Assembly (NCBI GenBank): GCA_023426125.1
Contig: JAFABI010000087.1
Location: 124,001 to 188,000 of the forward strand
Direction of reading: 5' to 3'
Length of the DNA stretch: 64,000 nucleotides
From: Bacillota bacterium
GTDB lineage: Bacteria > Bacillota > Clostridia > Acetivibrionales > DTU013
Position numbers and translations under genes: made by a program. Under the pieces are notes generated by a model, which did not search any database, was not told where the DNA came from, and saw nothing but the letters and a program-made list of their open reading frames with translations. The stretch's first letter is position 1. Every line of letters starts with the position of its first letter. This document shows, one piece after another, positions 59,090 to 64,000 of this stretch.

Positions 59090-61746
59090 ACAAAATTGAA
59101 CTGCTTGCGCCGGCCGGTGATTTTGATTCGCTCCGGGCTGCGGTGGAAAACGGCGCCGACGCGGTATACCTGGGAGGGAAGCTGTTTAATGCAAGGCAGT
59201 TTGCGGGGAATTTCGATTTACTGGAACTGGAGGAAGCTTTAAACTATGCCCATGTCCGGGGTGTTAACATCTATCTGGCTATGAATACCCTGATTTCCGA
59301 CAGCGAGATGAAGGCTGCGGTCGAATTTGCTGGCGATGCCTATGGGACGGGTATCGACGGAATCATTGTCCAGGACCCGGGATTTGCCGGGATAATCAAT
59401 CAAAGGATGCCTGACCTGCCTTTGCATGCAAGCACGCAAATGACTGTCCATAACCTGGAAGGAGCAAAGCTGCTGGAGCGTATAGGCTTTAAAAGGGTAG
59501 TCCTTGCGCGGGAGTTGACGCTGGAGGAAATAAGGGAGATCGCCGCGGGTACTTCTCTGGAAGTTGAAGTATTTATCCATGGCGCGCTTTGCGTTTGTTA
59601 TTCCGGCCAATGCCTCATGAGCAGCATAATTGGCGGAAGAAGCGGCAACCGGGGGAAATGCGCCCAGCCATGCAGGCTGCCTTATACGCTTATGGAGAGT
59701 GAGAGTACCTCGCTGGATAAAGGCGGAAATACTCCACGGTATCTCTTGAGTCCCAGGGATCTTTGCACATTGCCTCAACTGGCTGAAATCGTATCCTCCG
59801 GAGTGAAATCCCTTAAAATCGAAGGGAGGATGAAAAGTCCCGAATATGTAGCTACTGTCGTAAGGATATATAGAAAATATCTTGATCGGATCGCTATCCA
59901 AAATCGTTCACTGACAGGGGGTTCTCCGGTAAATGACGGCATGCACGGAAGCAAGGCAAATGGGGTTCAACCCCACTTTGATGAAAATCTACTTCCTGAT
60001 GCAGCAGATCTGCACGAACTGGCTCAGGTTTTCAACAGAGGGGGCTTTACCGGAGGGTATATTGCCGGCAATACCGGAAAAGACCTGATGTGCTATGAAA
60101 AGCCCAAAAATTGGGGAACACTTCTCGGCGAGGCTATATCCTATCATCGTGAGGATGGGATTGTCCAGGTCAAGCTAAGTGGGAGCCTGACCATGGGTGA
60201 CGGAATAGAAGTGTGGAACGGGGAAAACGAGAATCCCGGTACGATTGTTACTTTTATAAGGAAAAATGGGCAAAACGTTAAAGAAGCCTTTCCATCGGAT
60301 ATTGTGGAGGTAGGGACTGTCAGGGGAAAAATATCTAAAGGCTGCAAGGTCTACAAGACCTCGGATAAAAAGCTTCTGGAGGCTGCCAGGGAATCCTTCG
60401 AAGGCAGGCCGCGGAAGCGTGTAGTGCTAAAAGGCGAAGCTGGCTTAAGAAAAGATTTTCCTCTCTTTTTCAAGGTGCAGGATGAGGATGGAAATGAGGC
60501 GGCGGCAGAAGGCGCAATTTTACCGGAAAAAGCGTTGAACAAGCCCCTTTCGGAGGAACGGCTTGCCGATCAGCTGAAAAAGACCGGGGCGACTCCTTTT
60601 GAAATCCATCCGCTTGAAATCCGGCTGGAGGACGGCCTTTCTCTGCCCGTCAGTGAAATCAATGAGGTGCGAAGAAAAGCGCTGGACCGGCTGGAGCAAA
60701 AAAGAAGGGAAAAGTATTCCCGGAACCCTCCCGCCGATCCGGTCTCTGCGCTTCCGGCTGACCCCTTTAAGAACCGTCCCTGCGTTTCATCGAACCATCC
60801 CCGCGTTTCGCCCGGAGCAAAGCCGCGGATTGCGCTATACTTTTACGATTGGAATTCCTGTATGGATTATAGCGGTTTGGGTGCAGACAGGCTCTATATT
60901 CCTTTTAAAGCAATGCTCAAGCCTGGGAACAGTGACGGTTTTTCCGCTATCCGCGCGGAGGGAACCGAAGTCTTCCTATGGACTCCTGCAATAATCCGAA
61001 GTAACTACCTCAAGCTGATAAAGGATAAAATGAAAGACCCCTGTTCCCTCAAAGTTGACGGAATCCTTGCTGGAAGTCCGAGTATTGCAGAACTGCCGGA
61101 AAAAGAAATTGCCGGTATGGAAAGCCGCAATGAGGCTGATGCTGAGGAAGCTTTTAGCCAGGCCAACAACGGAAAGAGCATCCGGCTTGTCGGGGATCAT
61201 TCTTTTAATATCTTCAATATCGATACAGCACTTTATTATAGTTCATTGGGATTTGAAAGCATTACCCTTTCCACGGAGCTGAATCTGGGGCAAATCTGTG
61301 AAATATCCGGAAAAGCGGTAATGGACATAGAGAGTGTCGTGTACGGCCGTCTTCCTCTTATGACCAGTGAATACTGCCCGGTTGGCAGCCTGAAGGGCGG
61401 CTTTTCTGCCGGTGCAAAATGCGGCGGCAGCTGCAGCCGGGGGGAATTCCGCCTGAAAGACAGGCTTGGATTTGAATTTCCGGTAATTTGTGATAAGATG
61501 GATTGCAAAAGTACAATTTTGAATTCCAATGTGCTGTTTGCTCCAGAGATCCCAAGGAAACTGGCTGCTGCGGGTGTATCTACACTGCGTCTGTACATCT
61601 GGGATGAGAGCAGGGAGAGGATAAGGAAACTGGTCAGCCTGCACAGGGCATTGGCCGGAGGGACTGATGCAGGAAAATATACCGCGCTAGTCGAAGGTAT
61701 AAAATCGGAAGGCTTTACGAAAGGTCATTTTTATAAAGGCGTTTAG
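59083..61746 (+). CDS. U32 family peptidase/RNA hydroxylation-type protein
   Basis: 887 residues. N-terminal U32 domain (about 1-270): AVYLGGKLFNARQFAGNF, FIHGALCVCYSGQCLMSS, with Cys residues of GKCAQPCR, and SLKIEGRMKSPEYV. A middle beta domain and a DUF3656-like part follow, then a second U32-like half near the C-terminus (SEYCPVGSLKGG, CGGSCSRG). This is the long form related to RlhA, needed for 5-hydroxycytidine in 23S rRNA, and YrrO-like proteins; older names call it collagenase-like. Cys residues likely bind an FeS cluster. Function in this organism is inferred. Confidence 0.88.
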   Translation: MVNKIELLAPAGDFDSLRAAVENGADAVYLGGKLFNARQFAGNFDLLELEEALNYAHVRGVNIYLAMNTLISDSEMKAAVEFAGDAYGTGIDGIIVQDPGFAGIINQRMPDLPLHASTQMTVHNLEGAKLLERIGFKRVVLARELTLEEIREIAAGTSLEVEVFIHGALCVCYSGQCLMSSIIGGRSGNRGKCAQPCRLPYTLMESESTSLDKGGNTPRYLLSPRDLCTLPQLAEIVSSGVKSLKIEGRMKSPEYVATVVRIYRKYLDRIAIQNRSLTGGSPVNDGMHGSKANGVQPHFDENLLPDAADLHELAQVFNRGGFTGGYIAGNTGKDLMCYEKPKNWGTLLGEAISYHREDGIVQVKLSGSLTMGDGIEVWNGENENPGTIVTFIRKNGQNVKEAFPSDIVEVGTVRGKISKGCKVYKTSDKKLLEAARESFEGRPRKRVVLKGEAGLRKDFPLFFKVQDEDGNEAAAEGAILPEKALNKPLSEERLADQLKKTGATPFEIHPLEIRLEDGLSLPVSEINEVRRKALDRLEQKRREKYSRNPPADPVSALPADPFKNRPCVSSNHPRVSPGAKPRIALYFYDWNSCMDYSGLGADRLYIPFKAMLKPGNSDGFSAIRAEGTEVFLWTPAIIRSNYLKLIKDKMKDPCSLKVDGILAGSPSIAELPEKEIAGMESRNEADAEEAFSQANNGKSIRLVGDHSFNIFNIDTALYYSSLGFESITLSTELNLGQICEISGKAVMDIESVVYGRLPLMTSEYCPVGSLKGGFSAGAKCGGSCSRGEFRLKDRLGFEFPVICDKMDCKSTILNSNVLFAPEIPRKLAAAGVSTLRLYIWDESRERIRKLVSLHRALAGGTDAGKYTALVEGIKSEGFTKGHFYKGV

Positions 61747-61788
61747 CGATTATACAAATAATGCTGTAAGAATAAAATTGGGGGATCA

Positions 61789-62289
61789 ATGATGGAGATT
61801 GAAGTATCCATAGAAATATGCAGGGAGGATGCGGTGCTGCCTTCGTATGCAAAACCGGGCGATGCAGGCATGGATGTCTGTGCTGCTGTTGAAATGAGCA
61901 TAAAGCCGGGCGAAACCGTTATTATACCTACCGGATTGAAACTGGCAATTCCGGAAGGCTATGAAATACAGGTGCGCCCCAGGAGCGGCATTTCATACAA
62001 GACGCCCCTGCGGCTTTCAAATTCGCCCGGAACAATAGACAGCGGCTATAGGGATGAGCTGGGCATCTTGATGACAAACACCTCTGAAAAAAATGCCGCC
62101 TCTGAAAATGAAAGCCTTGATATCGGAAGCAAAGGCAATAAGAGCGGCGTTTATCAGATCCATACAGGAGACCGGATCGCCCAGATCGTATTGCAGGAAG
62201 TACCCAGGATGAAGCTTACGGTTGTGAAGTCCGTTGCAGACATCGGATCGGACAGGGGCGGAGGCTTTGGGTCAACCGGCGTCAGATGA
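61789..62289 (+). CDS. dut: deoxyuridine 5'-triphosphate nucleotidohydrolase
   Basis: 166 residues. Converts dUTP to dUMP. The five dUTPase motifs are visible: PGDAGMDV, RPRSGIS, GTIDSGYRDELG, GDRIAQIV and RGGGFGSTG. A 20-residue insert (about 103-123, N/E/S/G-rich) between motifs 3 and 4 makes it longer than the usual 145 or so. ATG at 61789 or 61792 after GGGGATCA. Confidence 0.95.
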   Translation: MMEIEVSIEICREDAVLPSYAKPGDAGMDVCAAVEMSIKPGETVIIPTGLKLAIPEGYEIQVRPRSGISYKTPLRLSNSPGTIDSGYRDELGILMTNTSEKNAASENESLDIGSKGNKSGVYQIHTGDRIAQIVLQEVPRMKLTVVKSVADIGSDRGGGFGSTGVR

Positions 62290-62305
62290 ATATTTCAAAG
62301 GATTT

Positions 62306-63235
62306 TCAGAACCATTTGCGGAATTGATTATAACGGGTATTGGAGTATTTTCTGGTAGTAGGAGTGATGGATACGATTTTCTCCAGCATTTCCTTTTCCG
62401 ATACCTTTTTGAATGCATTTTCCATTAGCTTCTGAAAATCTTCTCCCTCTTTGGGGAAGGTGACATGGACAGGGTAGATATAATCGTTGGGGTCTGCATT
62501 GATCTTGAGCAGTTCCTGGAACAGGGCGGCTTTTATTTTCTCACAGACCTGCTTTGCCCCTGACTCGCCGGTACACGGAAGCACAATGATGATATCCCTT
62601 GATTTGCTCATCACAATGGTATCCGTGGTGCGAAGAATGCTGCGTGCTTTTTGTGCCGCGAGGGAGAATATCCTATCCTTGTTGCTTATTTCAGTGTGTA
62701 TGATACCATCCCTCTCTTCCTTTAGCTTCAGGGCGGTTATCAGTACGAAGGAAAGAGGGCCCTGTATCCTTCGGGCATATTTGATTTCCCTGTTTATGAA
62801 GTCGTCGAAGGTCATTGTGATATTGCCTATTCCGCCGGTGTCGTAGTGAAAGTTGTCCTCCAGCCTTACAAAACTCCGTACGGAGCTTTCCAGCCTTTTA
62901 ATCTGAAAGGGTTTGATGATGTAGTCGTTGACTGCATATTGAAGCGCTGCGGTTTTATACTCCAACTGGTCGGACCTGGTTACAACGATAACCGGTATAC
63001 TTGCGGCATATTCGTTGCTTCGGATGATTTTCAATATTTCAAAGCCTTCCTGCTCGGAAGGAAATGCCAGATCCATAATGATGAGCCGCAGGTTTTCCAG
63101 TTTCAGACTTAGCAGCTTGAATTGCGTGGAACTGGACACCTCGATTGTATCGAAAGAACCGATTTTTTCGAGAATATGCTTGATTTTCTGCCTCTCATAG
63201 GAGGAATAATCCAAAATTACGATCGTGCCATCCAT
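62306..63235 (-). CDS. response regulator with degenerate GGDEF-like output domain
   Basis: 309 residues. Receiver domain (about 1-118) with phosphoacceptor Asp55, Thr86 and Lys108; only one of the usual two N-terminal acids is present (Asp9). The second half (about 145-275) follows a GGDEF fold, but the GGDEF signature reads SRDII, so it cannot make cyclic-di-GMP. Possibly a protein-interaction output. AGGAG precedes ATG 63235. Between dut (convergent) and a phosphofructokinase gene (divergent). No histidine kinase nearby. Confidence 0.8.
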   Translation of the reverse strand: MDGTIVILDYSSYERQKIKHILEKIGSFDTIEVSSSTQFKLLSLKLENLRLIIMDLAFPSEQEGFEILKIIRSNEYAASIPVIVVTRSDQLEYKTAALQYAVNDYIIKPFQIKRLESSVRSFVRLEDNFHYDTGGIGNITMTFDDFINREIKYARRIQGPLSFVLITALKLKEERDGIIHTEISNKDRIFSLAAQKARSILRTTDTIVMSKSRDIIIVLPCTGESGAKQVCEKIKAALFQELLKINADPNDYIYPVHVTFPKEGEDFQKLMENAFKKVSEKEMLEKIVSITPTTRKYSNTRYNQFRKWF

Positions 63236-63343
63236 GGCATCTCCTATCCCAAAAAGGTAATATTCTACTATTTCGGCAAAATTGTGTCCTTCCTTAATAG
63301 TATTTGGAATACCCTTACTTTTATTTTATATCAATGCGGAGAC

Positions 63344-63371
63344 TTGAAAAAACGGATACTTATTATATAAT
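63344..63371 (+). promoter_or_regulatory. predicted sigma-A promoter of the phosphofructokinase gene
   Basis: -35 TTGAAA (63344-63349), 16-bp spacer, -10 TATAAT (63366-63371). Confidence 0.7.
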
Positions 63372-63403
63372 TGTTTTAAAATACGTAAACGAGGTATGTC
63401 CAA

Positions 63404-64000
63404 ATGAAAAAAAATGCATTGGTAGCACAGTCGGGCGGACCGTCGCCTGTCATCAATTCATCCCTTCAGGGAGTGCTGGATGCTTGCTTTGAATACTCCG
63501 ACCATATCGGCAGGGTCTTCGCAAGCTGGCATGGGATCGAAGGAGTACTCCTGGAAGAACTGATCGATATGAACAACCAGCCGGGGGAAGAAATAAAACT
63601 GCTCCGGCACACTCCTGCGGCAGGCTCCGTCGGTACCTGCAGGTATAAGCTCAGAGAAGAGCAGGCGGAAGACTTTGACAGGATCATTGACGTCATTGCC
63701 GCGCATGATATCGGATATTTCTTCTATATCGGCGGCAATGATTCCATGGATACCGCAAGCAAGGTATCCAGGCTGGCGGCGGACAGAGGTGTTGAGCTTA
63801 TTGTTGCAGGCGTGCCCAAGACCATCGACAATGACATCGGCGATGAAGAATTCACCATCATCGACCATACGCCCGGCTACGGCAGTGCGGCCCGGTATTG
63901 GGCTTATCTGATGCAGAACGTCAATGAAGAAAACCGGGGAATGTGCGTATCGGAATCGGTATCCGTTTTACAGGCGATGGGACGAAAATCGGGATATATT
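63404..64000 (+). CDS. 6-phosphofructokinase, pyrophosphate-type (partial, C-terminus outside window)
   Basis: The first 199 residues are visible; the frame is open to the window end. Motifs: AQSGGPSPVINSSLQG (phosphate-binding start), GGNDSMDTASKV, and PKTIDNDIGD. ATP enzymes have GGDGS, while pyrophosphate-dependent ones have a bulky residue after the first acid; GGNDS fits the long pyrophosphate clade found in clostridia and spirochaetes. Phosphorylates fructose 6-phosphate in glycolysis, reversibly if PPi-linked. GAGGTATGTCCAA precedes ATG 63404. Confidence 0.88.
   Translation, partial: MKKNALVAQSGGPSPVINSSLQGVLDACFEYSDHIGRVFASWHGIEGVLLEELIDMNNQPGEEIKLLRHTPAAGSVGTCRYKLREEQAEDFDRIIDVIAAHDIGYFFYIGGNDSMDTASKVSRLAADRGVELIVAGVPKTIDNDIGDEEFTIIDHTPGYGSAARYWAYLMQNVNEENRGMCVSESVSVLQAMGRKSGYI

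Overview
The window reads as a chromosomal segment of an anaerobic, spore-forming Clostridia member. Evidence: spore maturation genes spmA/spmB, AbrB, AGGAGG-type ribosome binding sites, frequent TTG/GTG starts, a pyrophosphate-type phosphofructokinase motif, and an iron alcohol dehydrogenase. A cluster III type clostridium is my best guess, but I cannot name a species. Base composition looks moderate (mid-forties G+C by eye). I saw no rRNA, tRNA, CRISPR array, phage or intact insertion sequence.

Layout: 1-1.8 kb, a cut alpha/beta hydrolase diverging from a PflA-like radical SAM protein. 2.1-9.1 kb, a Tad/Flp pilus locus headed by a Ser/Thr kinase fused to a CpaE-like domain, then CpaF/TadA, TadB, TadC, a Flp pilin, two TadE/G-like proteins and CpaB. 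9.3-13.3 kb, an AraC regulator and leuCDB. 13.3-14.3 kb, a DMT exporter. 14.6-20.3 kb, a complete oligopeptide ABC transporter (oppBCDFA). 20.5-27.1 kb, a LexA-like regulator divergent from a cyanophycin gene set (isoaspartyl dipeptidase, small membrane protein, cyanophycinase, cyanophycin synthetase). 27.3-29.3 kb, a zinc-ribbon protein and an unassigned HTH protein. 29.6-34.2 kb, alcohol dehydrogenase, folB, birA, a disordered Q/N-rich protein and coaX.

From 34.2 to 51.8 kb the order closely follows the Bacillus subtilis yaaO-ksgA region: decarboxylase, tmk, darA, yaaR, holB, ricT, trmN6, rsmI, abrB, metG, tatD, yabE-like, ksgA. Into it are set a ferredoxin, spmAB, a DUF2600 protein, a coiled-coil protein and a Met-rich repeat protein, while yabA, yazA and rnmV are not found at their usual places. 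The rest holds an E/N-rich protein, a DUF1836 regulator, an nfeD-floT membrane-domain operon, zapA, a phosphomutase-like enzyme, a U32 peptidase, dut, a response regulator and the start of a phosphofructokinase.

The most distinctive feature is the spacer DNA, which carries at least six families of short palindromic or tandem repeats, some nested in each other and some supplying the last codons of genes. The most interesting protein-level items are the kinase-CpaE fusion, a LexA-like protein that lost its cleavage site and catalytic lysine and sits next to cyanophycin genes, a DUF2600 protein with altered aspartate motifs, and an 11-residue Met-rich repeat protein.
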